Origin: Candidatus Anoxychlamydiales bacterium
GTDB lineage: Bacteria; Chlamydiota; Chlamydiia; Chlamydiales; SM23-39
Length of the DNA stretch: 39,000 bases
Reading direction: 5' to 3'
Assembly: GCA_011065175.1 (NCBI GenBank)
Contig: JAAKFE010000007.1
Location: 1-39,000, forward strand
The position numbers and the translations under genes are program-made. A model generated the notes under the pieces. It ran no database searches. It was not told the origin of the DNA and saw only the letters and a program-made list of their open reading frames with translations. Of the stretch, positions 1-8,122 are shown piece by piece. The first letter of the stretch is position 1; the number at the start of each line of letters is the position of its first letter.

Positions 1-50
1 TTTTTTTGCAAATTGCATTTTTCAGAAAATCCACATACTCTTTAGAATAG

Positions 51-313
51 GAAGTTTACAAAAATGCAAGTTTCGAAAAAAGATCAGGTTTTGATGCTGA
101 AAATGGTAGCTCGCAACAGCCCCTTATATTATTTGTATTGGGCTAAGCTATGATGACCGTGGTTTTTTGGGATGGTATAAACAGAACAATCCTAAGGGAA
201 CAATCATTGCGGTAGACTTGCAACAACCATCGTACTTAGGAGATGAAGATTTTCTTATTGTAAGTAATCTTCAGGAAATTATTCCAGTGATTCAAAGAAA
301 TATCATGCAATAG
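51..313 (+). pseudogene. Decayed C-terminal fragment of a Sir2-like protein
   Basis: Two overlapping open frames together read as one protein tail. The first frame (51-146) contains the hydrophobic stretch PLILFVLG and then stops. The second frame (open from 110) carries on with GLSYDDRGFLGWY, then TIIAVDLQQPSYLGD, and ends at 311-313. The pattern of a beta strand, a Gly-rich turn, a strand ending in an acidic residue and a last helix after 'SNLQEIIPVI' resembles the NAD-binding C-terminal end of Sir2-family proteins. A frameshift near 131-143 separates the halves and no start codon with a ribosome site is visible, so I call it a remnant. The family assignment is tentative and rests on fold pattern, not on catalytic residues. 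Confidence 0.35.
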
Positions 314-336
314 CTTCTGAGGATTACTCTTAATAT

Positions 337-987
337 ATGAAAAAACATCTTAAAAATGGTATTATAAAAATAAAAAATTATATGGATTTTTTTTTATCGG
401 ATTCAGAGATATTAATTCTTGAAAAAAGTTTGCTTTATTTAAAAATGAGTGAACTTAGAACAATATGTTTAAAACTGGGCATTCCTAATAAAGAACAGAA
501 AGCCAAACTAATACAAAAGATAGTTTTTTATGTTAAAACGGAAAAAGTTTCTTTAAGCCCTAAAATGCCTGAAATTTCAAAAGCAAAGAAATCTCAATCT
601 TATCCATTAGAACCTAAAATTTATATTCTTTATGGGCGCTACAAAAATGATTATGCAACTAGAGATTTTTTAAAAAAGCTTGTTGGTAATCACTTTCATT
701 TTACAGCATTTGGAATAGACTGGATTAATGAGTGCTGGATGGAAGGTAAGCCTCCTACTTACCAAGAATTTGCTGTATTTTGGCAAAATGAATATGAAAG
801 AAGAAAAATAAAAAAAGCTCCGGCTAAAAAAGAATGGGCTTATATTAATTTTGTTCAAGATTATATAAAAGAATATCCTGAAGCAAATAGAAAAAAAATA
901 ATGAATGCCTGGAAAGAAGAACGAGAAAAGCAATTGCAGTATGTAAAAAAAACTCTTCAAGAGTATTTATCAGGAATAACATGGTGA
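337..987 (+). CDS. SAP-like / DUF6434 domain protein
   Basis: A 216-residue soluble, lysine-rich protein. Residues about 25-70 (KMSELRTICLKLGIPNKEQK) look like a SAP-type helix-extended-helix, a DNA- or RNA-binding module. Residues about 95-150 contain YKNDYATRDFLKKLVGNHFHF and GKPPTYQEFAVFW, matching my memory of the DUF6434 pattern (aromatic-Lys, T-R-x-F-[FL]-K, G-x-x-F-H-F, G-K-T-x-x-[DE]) usually found next to SAP domains. A basic helical tail (150-216) follows. The role is unknown; nucleic-acid binding is an inference from the SAP-like part. The first ATG is used, with a weak GAGG about 17 bases upstream; the ATG at 382 is an alternative start. The upstream neighbour is a gene remnant, so it probably has its own promoter. 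Confidence 0.6.
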   Translation: MKKHLKNGIIKIKNYMDFFLSDSEILILEKSLLYLKMSELRTICLKLGIPNKEQKAKLIQKIVFYVKTEKVSLSPKMPEISKAKKSQSYPLEPKIYILYGRYKNDYATRDFLKKLVGNHFHFTAFGIDWINECWMEGKPPTYQEFAVFWQNEYERRKIKKAPAKKEWAYINFVQDYIKEYPEANRKKIMNAWKEEREKQLQYVKKTLQEYLSGITW

Positions 988-1079
988 TTAGAGTATCAGC
1001 TAAAAGATAAATTAGAGAAAACAAAGTGAAATAAAGTTTTATTTTTAATAAATAACTTTCAGGGTAAATAGTAAAAAAG

Positions 1080-2003
1080 ATGATTGCATTTTCGATTTCA
1101 AAATTTATTCACAATATAAATCCATATTCTCTTCCCGAAACTTATCTTCCAGCAGACAAAGTTACGGAATTATCTACAACTGAAAAAATTAAAGAAGCTA
1201 TTGTATCTCCTTTTAATCACATAGTAAATTTTTCCAAAAACTTAATATCTAATATTCCTCAAGATTTTTTTTCCAAAAAAAATCTTATCAATCTATCATT
1301 CCTTATCTTATTTTCTAGTGCTATATTTTATACATTCGGAATCTCCGAGTTAGTTTTTCAAGTTTTATTAGGAGTAATTTTTATTAAAGCAGCCGAACAT
1401 GTTTTAATAAAATTAATGGATAATGATGCTTTACCAAGTCTTAATGAGTTCCTTCCAAAGAATGAAAAATTAAAGATTATAATTAAAATACTAATCGGAA
1501 TTGCTTTTGGTTTAATTACTTTGAGAGCATCCTCAATATTAGAAAACAAAATATCTGCTTTTTTAATTTTTTTTTTTAATATTACTCTAACTGAAAGCCA
1601 AAATATTGAAGCTCTATTAACGGATGATGGCTTATTCGGCATTTGTATGTGTTTTTATGCAGCTATTGGAGCTCCGATATTAGAAGAAATATGTTTTAGA
1701 GGTTATTTACATAATTATTTTGAAGTTAGCTCAAATGACGCTCAAGATAAAGCTAAATCTAATAATAATGCTAAAACTACATTAGAAAAAATAAAAAAGA
1801 TTGTAAAAACTTCTCTCATCTTTGGCGCTGCACACTTATCTCCTATTATGGGATGGACAAACATTCCTATTATGATTGTAATTACTCTTATGGGAGCTGG
1901 AATGTCTCTTTTAAAAGAAACAACAGGCGATCTTTGGGCTCCTATGGCTATGCATGCTACAAATAATACTATTTCCGTTTTAACGCTACGCAAAATTATT
2001 TAA
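1080..2003 (+). CDS. CPBP-family intramembrane glutamic endopeptidase
   Basis: A 307-residue membrane protein of the CPBP (CAAX protease and bacteriocin-processing, 'Abi') family. The three family motifs are present: EE-x3-R (E202, E203, R207, in LEEICFRGYL), F-x3-H (H252, in LIFGAAHLS) and H-x3-N (H292 and N296, in HATNN). These are the residues that make up the intramembrane active site. About six hydrophobic segments lie between residues 75 and 300, and a polar N-terminal region of about 70 residues precedes them. Between motifs 1 and 2 sits an unusual Asn/Lys/Asp-rich stretch (residues about 215-235). The substrate is unknown; relatives cleave prenylated or bacteriocin-like substrates or only act as scaffolds. 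No clear ribosome site is seen upstream, so the start is tentative. Confidence 0.85.
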   Translation: MIAFSISKFIHNINPYSLPETYLPADKVTELSTTEKIKEAIVSPFNHIVNFSKNLISNIPQDFFSKKNLINLSFLILFSSAIFYTFGISELVFQVLLGVIFIKAAEHVLIKLMDNDALPSLNEFLPKNEKLKIIIKILIGIAFGLITLRASSILENKISAFLIFFFNITLTESQNIEALLTDDGLFGICMCFYAAIGAPILEEICFRGYLHNYFEVSSNDAQDKAKSNNNAKTTLEKIKKIVKTSLIFGAAHLSPIMGWTNIPIMIVITLMGAGMSLLKETTGDLWAPMAMHATNNTISVLTLRKII

Positions 2004-2270
2004 CTTTTTTAAAAATTTTGAATTTAAATGCCACTAATTTGGGACTTAAAATCAACAAAACTGAATTAAATAAACAAAAAATGTTACTTTCTTCTAGCTT
2101 AATTTTAATTATCAAATATTAATAGTCTTAAACAAAAAAATGTTCTGGATTCCATATTCTTGCTTAAATTACCTCCAATTAAAAGTTCTGAATGCGTCCA
2201 ATCGCCCCCATTCTTTGGACTAGAACAGAACTTATATATTTTAGGAACGACGAGGGCAAGTTGATTTAAT

Positions 2271-3278
2271 TTAGAAATCAAAATGTAAGCCAAAATTGAG
2301 ACCCTGAAAGATCAAGTCGTTATTTTGGGAGCCAGAAGCATCAGAAAATATTTGGCAATGATTAAACCAATCCTCGATCTCGTAACCTAGTTTTACTCCG
2401 AAATGAGATCGATCGTGATTAAAATTGCAATCCCATCCAAACCCCATGAAACTATGCAGCATGAAAGATCCAAAGTTGCGATCTAATGTTATGACGTGAA
2501 TTACCGTAGATAAATTATCGATGTATTTATCTCGAATAGACCAATGCCCCCAAAGGTAGGCAGCCTCGAACTGACCAATGAAACTAAAGGAATGTTTTCG
2601 AATATTTCCAAAACACCATTTCCCTCTCAGTCCGCCCTTAGGTCCTCCTCCATGAAATCTTTGTTTTAAATTCTCTGAAGCAGAGAAAAAGAAGAAGACG
2701 AGAAAATTGGGGATTGTCCATTCAGAGTGGATAGTTTGGTTGATCCATCCTCCCCGTAATCCTATAGACGGTCTTAAAACCAGGTATTTGCTGACTAAAA
2801 AGCTGCGAGCTAAATCCCAATCAAATATATTGTAATCGATATTTAAGCTAGCTCTTCCTGTAGAAAAAGGCTCCAAAAGGGAAAGTCTAGCGGCTAAAAA
2901 AGCTGGTGTAACCGATCCGCTTGTATGATCGGTTGCTTTGGATTGAAACCGGGTATAGCTTGCTTGAGTATCCCACTGATCATGCTCCATGTTGTATCCA
3001 AGTCCAATGCAGAAGCCAGGATCCCAATCAAAGGAAAACGTTTTATAGGCGGTTTGTAGGGAGTTCTGAGAGGGTGTGAGCGTAAATGCCCAATCTAAGG
3101 TTTCGCTAGTATGCCAATAGAGTGTATTAGCAAAAATGTCGATAGTTTTTCGCTGAGCTTCCGGTCGGACAGAAGGGTTTGGCAATCCACTATTTGCATG
3201 GATATCTTTCATGACGATCATGAAAAAAACAAAGACTATTCTTAGTATAGTTCGAAAATTATTGTTAAACATTACCAC
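2271..3278 (-). CDS. MOMP-like / Lpg1974-family outer membrane porin (third gene of porin operon)
   Basis: A 335-residue beta-barrel protein. An N-terminal hydrophobic signal segment runs to about residue 29 (…DIHANSG), followed by the 'GLPNPSVRP' start of the mature part shared with the two upstream genes. Alternating amphipathic strands follow, with the landmarks WDPGFCIGLGYNMEHDQWDT, FDWDLARSFLVSK, LRPSIGLRGGWINQTIHSEW and a final aromatic strand ending in Phe (NFGLHFDF), as expected for BAM-dependent barrels. The start is GTG, with GGAG nine bases upstream; an ATG two codons later is possible. It begins 12 bases after the previous porin stops, so it is co-transcribed. The general role is a major outer membrane channel; the solute is unknown. 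Confidence 0.85.
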   Translation of the reverse strand: MVMFNNNFRTILRIVFVFFMIVMKDIHANSGLPNPSVRPEAQRKTIDIFANTLYWHTSETLDWAFTLTPSQNSLQTAYKTFSFDWDPGFCIGLGYNMEHDQWDTQASYTRFQSKATDHTSGSVTPAFLAARLSLLEPFSTGRASLNIDYNIFDWDLARSFLVSKYLVLRPSIGLRGGWINQTIHSEWTIPNFLVFFFFSASENLKQRFHGGGPKGGLRGKWCFGNIRKHSFSFIGQFEAAYLWGHWSIRDKYIDNLSTVIHVITLDRNFGSFMLHSFMGFGWDCNFNHDRSHFGVKLGYEIEDWFNHCQIFSDASGSQNNDLIFQGLNFGLHFDF

Positions 3279-3291
3279 TTGCTTTTACTCC

Positions 3292-4317
3292 TTAAAAATC
3301 GAATCGACAATTTAACGTTACTCCCTGCAGAGTTAGGTCGCCATGCAAACGCTGGAGTTGGAAGGTCGCCAATCGAAGTTGATTCAACCAGATCTGCATT
3401 TCATATCCTAGCTTTGTAGCAAAGTGTGACTTGCTTGCTTGAAAGTCGACATTCCATTCGATTCCCATAAATCCTCTAAACATCAGGGCTCCCAGCGTCG
3501 AATTTTTCATGTTTACAGAAGATGTTTGGGAGGCTGTATTTTCATACACGTCGCTATTAATCCACGTCCCCCACATTGTTGCCAAAGAAAAATCCCCAAA
3601 GAAATCTAAGAAATTGGATCCAAAGTTGCGAACCCTCCACTTAGTATTGATCCCTCCTAAAGGTCCTATGCCCCAAAAATTGTTTTTCAAGCGCTCTCCT
3701 CCTGAATTGTTGGTGAGAACTTGGTCAATAGTCAGATTGAAGTACTGTGCATGGATCGATTGGTTGATCTGCCCTCCTTTTACACCCAAGAAAGGCCGCA
3801 AAGATACCCCCTTACTTATCCAATAGCTTCTCCCTAATTCCCAATCAAACATATTGAGAAGAAGACTCCATTTCACGTTCATGCTCTGAGGCGTATTGCC
3901 GCTTAAAAAGGCAGCAAAGAATTCCGGAGTAATTGAGGCATTGGACGTAAAGGGGATCATATGCTTAGCATCTGTATGAAACCAGGTCCAATATAATGCA
4001 GTGTCCCATTGATCATATACCAAACCATATCCAGCGCCTATTCGCAAGCCATAATCCCATTTAAAATTAAATCCTAGCGCTTCCCAACTGCTAGTATTAT
4101 CCCCGATAGTGATAACATCGGCCCAAATAGAAGTAACTTCTTCTGAAGGAAACCAAGCGAGAAAATCCGCAGAGACAACCCAAGAGCTCTGTGTACGTGT
4201 GGAAATATTAGGCAAGCCATTGAGATTGTTTTTTGCAGCATATAGTTTCGGCAATACTGATATTAGCAACATTGCGAAGAAAAGTATTCTTTTACTAGAA
4301 ATTAAAGTAGAACTCAA
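3292..4317 (-). CDS. MOMP-like / Lpg1974-family outer membrane porin (second gene of porin operon)
   Basis: A 341-residue paralogue of its two neighbours, with the same block order: signal peptide to about residue 28 (LPKLYAAKN), 'GLPNISTRT', a WDYGLRIGAGYGLVYDQWDT strand pair, FDWELGRSYWISKG, LRPFLGVKGGQINQSIHAQ and a C-terminal aromatic Phe (LNCRFDF). The start codon is TTG at 4315-4317. It lies inside the last 23 bases of the upstream porin but has a strong AAGGAGG five bases before it, so the overlap is real and suggests translational coupling. The function is outer membrane diffusion channel or structural protein by family; substrate specificity cannot be read. The loops differ strongly from the neighbours while the strands are conserved. 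Confidence 0.85.
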   Translation of the reverse strand: MSSTLISSKRILFFAMLLISVLPKLYAAKNNLNGLPNISTRTQSSWVVSADFLAWFPSEEVTSIWADVITIGDNTSSWEALGFNFKWDYGLRIGAGYGLVYDQWDTALYWTWFHTDAKHMIPFTSNASITPEFFAAFLSGNTPQSMNVKWSLLLNMFDWELGRSYWISKGVSLRPFLGVKGGQINQSIHAQYFNLTIDQVLTNNSGGERLKNNFWGIGPLGGINTKWRVRNFGSNFLDFFGDFSLATMWGTWINSDVYENTASQTSSVNMKNSTLGALMFRGFMGIEWNVDFQASKSHFATKLGYEMQIWLNQLRLATFQLQRLHGDLTLQGVTLNCRFDF

Positions 4318-5365
4318 GGGTTCCTCCTTGCAATGTCAATACATTAACTAGTCTTCCTCCCGTAAAGGAATAAAATTGCAGTTGATCTAACCAAAATTGC
4401 ATTTCATAACCCAAATTTGCAGAAAATCGGTATCGATTTTGGTTGAAGTTAGCATTCCACCCAAATCCCATAAATGTCCGCAGCATTGAAGCACCACTGT
4501 TGATGTTCTGAAGATCGACAGAAACTTGTTGTGAGATATCGTTTTGAAAGACATCGTTAAACGACCAATGTCCCCACATAAGAGCTCCAGAAAAATCACC
4601 AAAGAGATAAAATTGGCTTTGACCACTATATAGATTCCATTTGGTGTTGATTCCTGCTCCGGGGCCTATACCCCAGTAGTTATTTTTGAGATTCTCTGTG
4701 CCAATATTAAAAAAATCAGCACCGGAAAGATTCGGATTTTGCCAATTCGAACGAATAGATTGATTTATCCATCCTCCTTTTATTCCCAGAAATGGATGCA
4801 AAGCTAGCGATTTACTGATCCAATAGTTGCGACCTAGCTCCCAATCAAACATATTGAAATGGATTGTCCAATCGATGCTCGCTTTCTGATAAGCGGGACC
4901 GGAAAGACCTGCTCCATCCGCATTGTCGACATAAAAATTGCCTAAAAACGTAGAATGAACTGTTCCCGGTTCGCTTGATATATTATCTTTTCCTCGGGTA
5001 TGAAATGAGGTATAGTAGACTTGTGTCTCCCACTGATCGTGTTTCATTCCGTAACCAACACCAACCCTAAAACCAGGGTCCCATCCAAAATTGACTTCCA
5101 GTAGATCATTAGTAGCTGTGGAGCCGGAAACAATCACCTCAGCCCAGACATCTGCACCAACTTCTTTAGCAGTCCAAATGATAAGATTGGCAAAAACATC
5201 AAAATCATTAGAGTTGAGATGGGCTCTAGCAGAAATGTTCGGCAATCCGTTATTACTTTCTTGTATATTTACAGATGACGCCATGGCATTCAAAGAAAAC
5301 ATAAAGCAGAAAGCCGTAGCGAATAGACTGGAAAAGTGGCCTATTTTCAAACGAGGAATCCTCAC
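4295..5365 (-). CDS. MOMP-like / Lpg1974-family outer membrane porin (first gene of porin operon)
   Basis: A 356-residue porin. The signal peptide spans residues 1-30 (cut near NAMASS), followed by 'GLPNISARA', then WDPGFRVGVGYGMKHDQWET, FDWELGRNYWISKS, LHPFLGIKGGWINQSIRSNW and a C-terminal aromatic strand ending in Phe. This block order is shared with the two downstream genes, which look like tandem duplicates. The start is GTG at 5363-5365, overlapping by one base the stop (TAG) of a tiny leader ORF at 5365-5391. There is no ribosome site right before the GTG, but a GAAGGAG sits before the leader ORF, so translation probably reaches the porin by coupling. Channel function is by family; the solute is unknown. 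Confidence 0.85.
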   Translation of the reverse strand: MRIPRLKIGHFSSLFATAFCFMFSLNAMASSVNIQESNNGLPNISARAHLNSNDFDVFANLIIWTAKEVGADVWAEVIVSGSTATNDLLEVNFGWDPGFRVGVGYGMKHDQWETQVYYTSFHTRGKDNISSEPGTVHSTFLGNFYVDNADGAGLSGPAYQKASIDWTIHFNMFDWELGRNYWISKSLALHPFLGIKGGWINQSIRSNWQNPNLSGADFFNIGTENLKNNYWGIGPGAGINTKWNLYSGQSQFYLFGDFSGALMWGHWSFNDVFQNDISQQVSVDLQNINSGASMLRTFMGFGWNANFNQNRYRFSANLGYEMQFWLDQLQFYSFTGGRLVNVLTLQGGTLEFYFNF

Positions 5366-5391
5366 TAAATTACGGGTTGTATGAACAACAC
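5365..5391 (-). CDS. Possible 8-codon leader ORF coupled to the porin operon
   Basis: GTG at 5389-5391 follows GAAGGAG (5401-5407) by nine bases and opens an eight-codon frame ending in TAG at 5365-5367. That stop shares its G with the GTG of the first porin (overlap TAGTG), the layout of termination-reinitiation coupling. The peptide would be M(V)-L-F-I-Q-P-V-I. Whether it is translated is inference; it is listed because it explains why the porin GTG has no adjacent ribosome site. Confidence 0.35.
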   Translation of the reverse strand: MLFIQPVI

Positions 5392-5400
5392 AACTTTTCT

Positions 5401-5420
5401 CTCCTTCTTTTAGGAAGGAG
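5401..5420 (-). promoter_or_regulatory. Stem-loop that can mask the porin-operon ribosome site
   Basis: On the minus strand CTCCTTC (5414-5420), a six-base loop and GAAGGAG (5401-5407) form a perfect 7-bp stem. The right arm is the only good Shine-Dalgarno sequence upstream of the first porin. The stem could gate translation by temperature or ribosome occupancy. There is no U-tract after it on this strand, so it is not an intrinsic terminator for upstream reads. The regulatory role is inferred. Confidence 0.4.
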
Positions 5421-5539
5421 TTTATCTAATTTTCTAAAATAATAAATTTACTGTGTTGAATGAATGAAATCCAGTTAAAAGTTCTCTGATTACGTGCAAT
5501 AAAAATCTTCTCCATTTTTCAATAGATTATTTTATTAAT

Positions 5540-5716
5540 GATCTAAGAATAAAAGATAGGTTTTGGAGATGTTCTCATTGCCAGGCAGAATTAGATAGAG
5601 ATAAAAATGCTGCTATAAATATTTTAAGAGAAAGGGCAGCTTCTCTTAGCTTAGATATCGTAAGACTTGAGAAATCAAGCGAATATTGCTGGAAGCTAGA
5701 ATCCAACGTTCTTTAG
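5540..5716 (+). pseudogene. C-terminal remnant of an IS200/IS605-type TnpB (OrfB)
   Basis: An open stretch translates to DLRIKDRFWRCSHCQAELDRD, then KNAAINILRERAAS. This is the typical end of TnpB/OrfB proteins: the second half of the zinc ribbon (C-x2-C) followed by the D-R-D-x-N-A-A-x-N-I motif that holds the last RuvC aspartate. The first CxxC and the rest of the nuclease are absent, and no start codon with a ribosome site is present, so only a fragment remains. It lies in the 549-base gap between the porin operon and the kelch gene. I see no other gene in that gap. Confidence 0.8.
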
Positions 5717-5914
5717 ACATTGGAGTATGTCAAGAACTAAAAGTCTTTTTTAATATTTTGGGACTTATGCAACCGATCAAAAGGGAAAGGGAGACAGATG
5801 TATTTTTTATGGGGACTTGCATCCCCATTTTTATATTTGAATAGGTGGGTTGTCAAATTTTCGCTAAGCTAAAAAACATTTTTTTAATCAAAAAGTGTTA
5901 CCTATGTGAGTGAA

Positions 5915-7858
5915 TCAAGCATTTTCCTCATCTTTATTGTCGCATTGCTCGGTCGCAGTGGAAGAAAGAGGCTTTGGGGGCAGAAGCTTGAACATTTTTT
6001 TAGACTGTTCGCCGCGCATGGACGAGGGGGTGGGCGTCAGAAACTCGTGGGATTGAAGTACTAACACACGGTCCGGCGATTTTCCGTCGGTGTTGTCTCT
6101 ATCGGAGTTCTCTTTCACGGATCGGTCGGTTCTCCAGATCACGATGCGTCCGTTGTACAGCGCGGCTGAGTGCTCCAAACTTCGCGGGAGGCTCCCTAGT
6201 TGGCGCTCCACTGCCTGCCATATACGGCGTTTTAAGTCCAGCAACCATATGTCGTTGAACACTTGATTGTCATCCGTGCCGCCATACACCACAATCTTGT
6301 GCGATCCAATGTAGCTTGCGGTGTGACCCATGCGGGGGGGCATACTCTCACTGCTCATCTTTAGTTCGGTCCACACAAAGTTGTAGTGGTTGTCCGGGTC
6401 GCCGTCAACTAGTTCTGTAGGGCGCAAGTCGCCAAGAAAGACGTCGTTGAGAAATCTTCCTTTGGGGCCCGAATGACCTCCCACAACGGCAATGCGCGTG
6501 TCGCCGTAACGGATGGCAGTATGCCCCCAGCGTGGGCAAGGCGGATCGCCGAAAATCATTGGACGCGACCAGATCTTCTTCGCTGTGTCAAGTATGAACA
6601 CCTTCCCCGGCTCTTGGTCGAGTCCTCGGTCGTCACCTCCACCAAACACGACCAGTTTCGGCGTAGCAGCTCTACCAAACTGCAGCCGCAGAAATGTGTG
6701 GCGCGTGCGTGGGAAAGGGGGAGTCCCCGCGGTGTAGACGCGATCCCAGCGCATAGTGTCGGTGTTGAGGACGTTCACGTCGCCGAAATAATCCTTCCCA
6801 TTGTAACCCCCAAACACGTACATCAAGTGACCCACTGCGCGCGCCGTGTGACCTGATCGTTTGCTCGGTAAGTGGCCCGACATCTCGGGTCTCGTCCAGT
6901 ACCAATGACTCAGGGGGGCAAGAGGTGATCTCGAAGTTTTTTGTTGGTCTTCTGGGGAAGGAACCCCGCCGCCTGCAGCAGGAATCCTGTCGTTCGTAAT
7001 ATGTAAAACGTAAACATTGAAATCTAACGTATCGATGCCATTGCTGCCGCCACACTGGATCATACGACCAGCGCTGAAGGTAACTAACGGGTTCAAGAAG
7101 CTTTTCGGCGGCTCTTCGCAAGCAACCTCATTGTAGGGAAATCTCGAAGGCTTCTTCTCCGCTGCTGGGTTCGGTGGGGAAACCGTATTTGAAAGCGCTG
7201 CTGCGAACATCGCATCGAAATCCATTGGCGGCTCATCCTCTTCTTCTGGCGTACTTTTTGCTAAGACACTTTTCACTGTTCTTTCGATTACAGCGTTTAA
7301 TTCTTTTGAAATTGATGTAGATGACTCAAGAGGCTTTAGTGGCGCAACAGCCCAATTTGCAAATGACATAGTTTTTTGTAGCATACCTCCTATTGGCCCA
7401 GGAGCATCTGGTTGATTAAATCGTTCTCCTCCTATTGACCCAGGAGCTTGTGATATAAATCGTGTTCCTCCAAATGAAGCCTCAGGCTCTTGTGGTATAA
7501 CTTGTTCTCCTCCTAAAAGCATCGGCTCCTCTGCTGACTTCCGTAGGGAAGTCGGAATAAGCGCGTCCATGATTAGCCGTATATTCTTATCCGCTATTAC
7601 GGGGCTTAATTCGTGAGGTGTTGTTGCGGACATCTCGTTGGAAGACTGTGGCTGCTTCGCTAAGTGTATCAAAGAAATAGTTCGATTACGAATCGCTAAC
7701 ACTATCGACTCATCTGCGGCTATTCCTAGATTACTTACTTCTAAGACACTTTTCACTATTCTTTCGATCACTTCTTGTTTCTTGCAGGGGCAATCATGAA
7801 GCAGACATGGTATTAATGTCTGCGGAGTATCTGCGGAAGATCGACTGGTTATTGCCAT
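5915..7858 (-). CDS. Kelch-repeat protein with foreign-looking beta-propeller
   Basis: A 647-residue protein in two parts. Residues 1 to about 230 are polar and disordered-looking. They include two copies of an I-E-R-x-V-K-S-V-L segment (near residues 30 and 190) and a Gly/Pro/Glu repeat zone (115-165, units around 'PEASFGG', 'APGSIGG', 'APGPIGG'). Residues about 250-610 hold five or six kelch blades: R-x-x-H-T or R-x-G-H-T, then hydrophobics plus GG (YVFGGYNG, LVVFGGGDD, AVVGGHSG, VVYGGTDD), then a Trp or D-x-W; the last blade has lost its GG. No signal peptide or membrane segment is seen. Kelch propellers bind proteins, and in intracellular bacteria such proteins are often secreted effectors; that role is inferred. 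The 3' two-thirds (about 5,915-7,250) is far more GC-rich than everything around it. The ATG is chosen because AAGGA precedes it. Confidence 0.85.
   Translation of the reverse strand: MAITSRSSADTPQTLIPCLLHDCPCKKQEVIERIVKSVLEVSNLGIAADESIVLAIRNRTISLIHLAKQPQSSNEMSATTPHELSPVIADKNIRLIMDALIPTSLRKSAEEPMLLGGEQVIPQEPEASFGGTRFISQAPGSIGGERFNQPDAPGPIGGMLQKTMSFANWAVAPLKPLESSTSISKELNAVIERTVKSVLAKSTPEEEDEPPMDFDAMFAAALSNTVSPPNPAAEKKPSRFPYNEVACEEPPKSFLNPLVTFSAGRMIQCGGSNGIDTLDFNVYVLHITNDRIPAAGGGVPSPEDQQKTSRSPLAPLSHWYWTRPEMSGHLPSKRSGHTARAVGHLMYVFGGYNGKDYFGDVNVLNTDTMRWDRVYTAGTPPFPRTRHTFLRLQFGRAATPKLVVFGGGDDRGLDQEPGKVFILDTAKKIWSRPMIFGDPPCPRWGHTAIRYGDTRIAVVGGHSGPKGRFLNDVFLGDLRPTELVDGDPDNHYNFVWTELKMSSESMPPRMGHTASYIGSHKIVVYGGTDDNQVFNDIWLLDLKRRIWQAVERQLGSLPRSLEHSAALYNGRIVIWRTDRSVKENSDRDNTDGKSPDRVLVLQSHEFLTPTPSSMRGEQSKKMFKLLPPKPLSSTATEQCDNKDEENA
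7260..7772 (-). repeat. Internal 30-bp duplication in the kelch gene
   Basis: The 30 bases at 7261-7290 recur at 7741-7770 with two differences and encode the repeated I-E-R-[IT]-V-K-S-V-L segment. Between them (about 7,380-7,530) three or four imperfect units around 'ctcctcctattg…ccaggagc' encode the Gly-rich repeats. Both sets sit in the AT-richer 5' part of the gene. Confidence 0.7.
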
Positions 7859-7989
7859 ATTAATTCCTTATAATTATTGCAACGTCTCATAAAATTGGAG
7901 AGATAATAAATCTCCCTTTTTTTAATTCTGTTTCTTAATTAAGAATGCTTATTTATGGAGGTAATTATGAAGAATTCATTCATAAATGT

Positions 7990-8122
7990 CAATATAGATC
8001 TCCTTTTTGTGAGTCCAAAGTTGTGATGTCTCCATTGCTCTAAGTTATAATGTCACCTCAAAGTAAATATTTTATTATGGAGGTGATTATACTTGGAGAA
8101 GATTTTAATGACACAAAAAGAA
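7990..8122 (+). pseudogene. ISNCY (IS1202-like) element end and transposase start, interrupted
   Basis: Two related blocks, AGTTGTGATGTC (8,019-8,030) and AGTTATAATGTC (8,042-8,053), look like the ends of an insertion sequence. Downstream an ATG at 8109 opens MTQKEADR; joined across the composite element, the reading frame continues at 11,503 as LHVLPDV and then decays. M-[ST]-Q-K-E-[VA]-x-R-L-x-V is the usual start of ISNCY/IS1202-type transposases. So the composite transposon landed in an already decaying transposase gene. The family call rests on about 14 residues. Confidence 0.45.

Noticed and set aside
670-960. Phe/Ile-rich frame antisense to the SAP/DUF6434 gene
   Set aside because: It is the mirror of a Lys-rich coding sequence and has no ribosome site.
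2105-2293. 62-codon frame between the CPBP gene and the porin operon
   Set aside because: No start context and no recognisable motif; it overlaps the porin end. The gap holds nothing I can support.
3509-3826. 105-codon plus-strand frame inside the second porin gene
   Set aside because: It is opposite a well-supported porin and codes no recognisable domain.
6473-6856. Open frames opposite the kelch gene
   Set aside because: Same GC effect; the products are low-complexity and show no domain.
6672-7121. Long open frame inside the kelch gene in another frame of the same strand
   Set aside because: The region is GC-rich, which removes stops from alternative frames; the kelch frame has clear repeats and a ribosome site, this one has neither.
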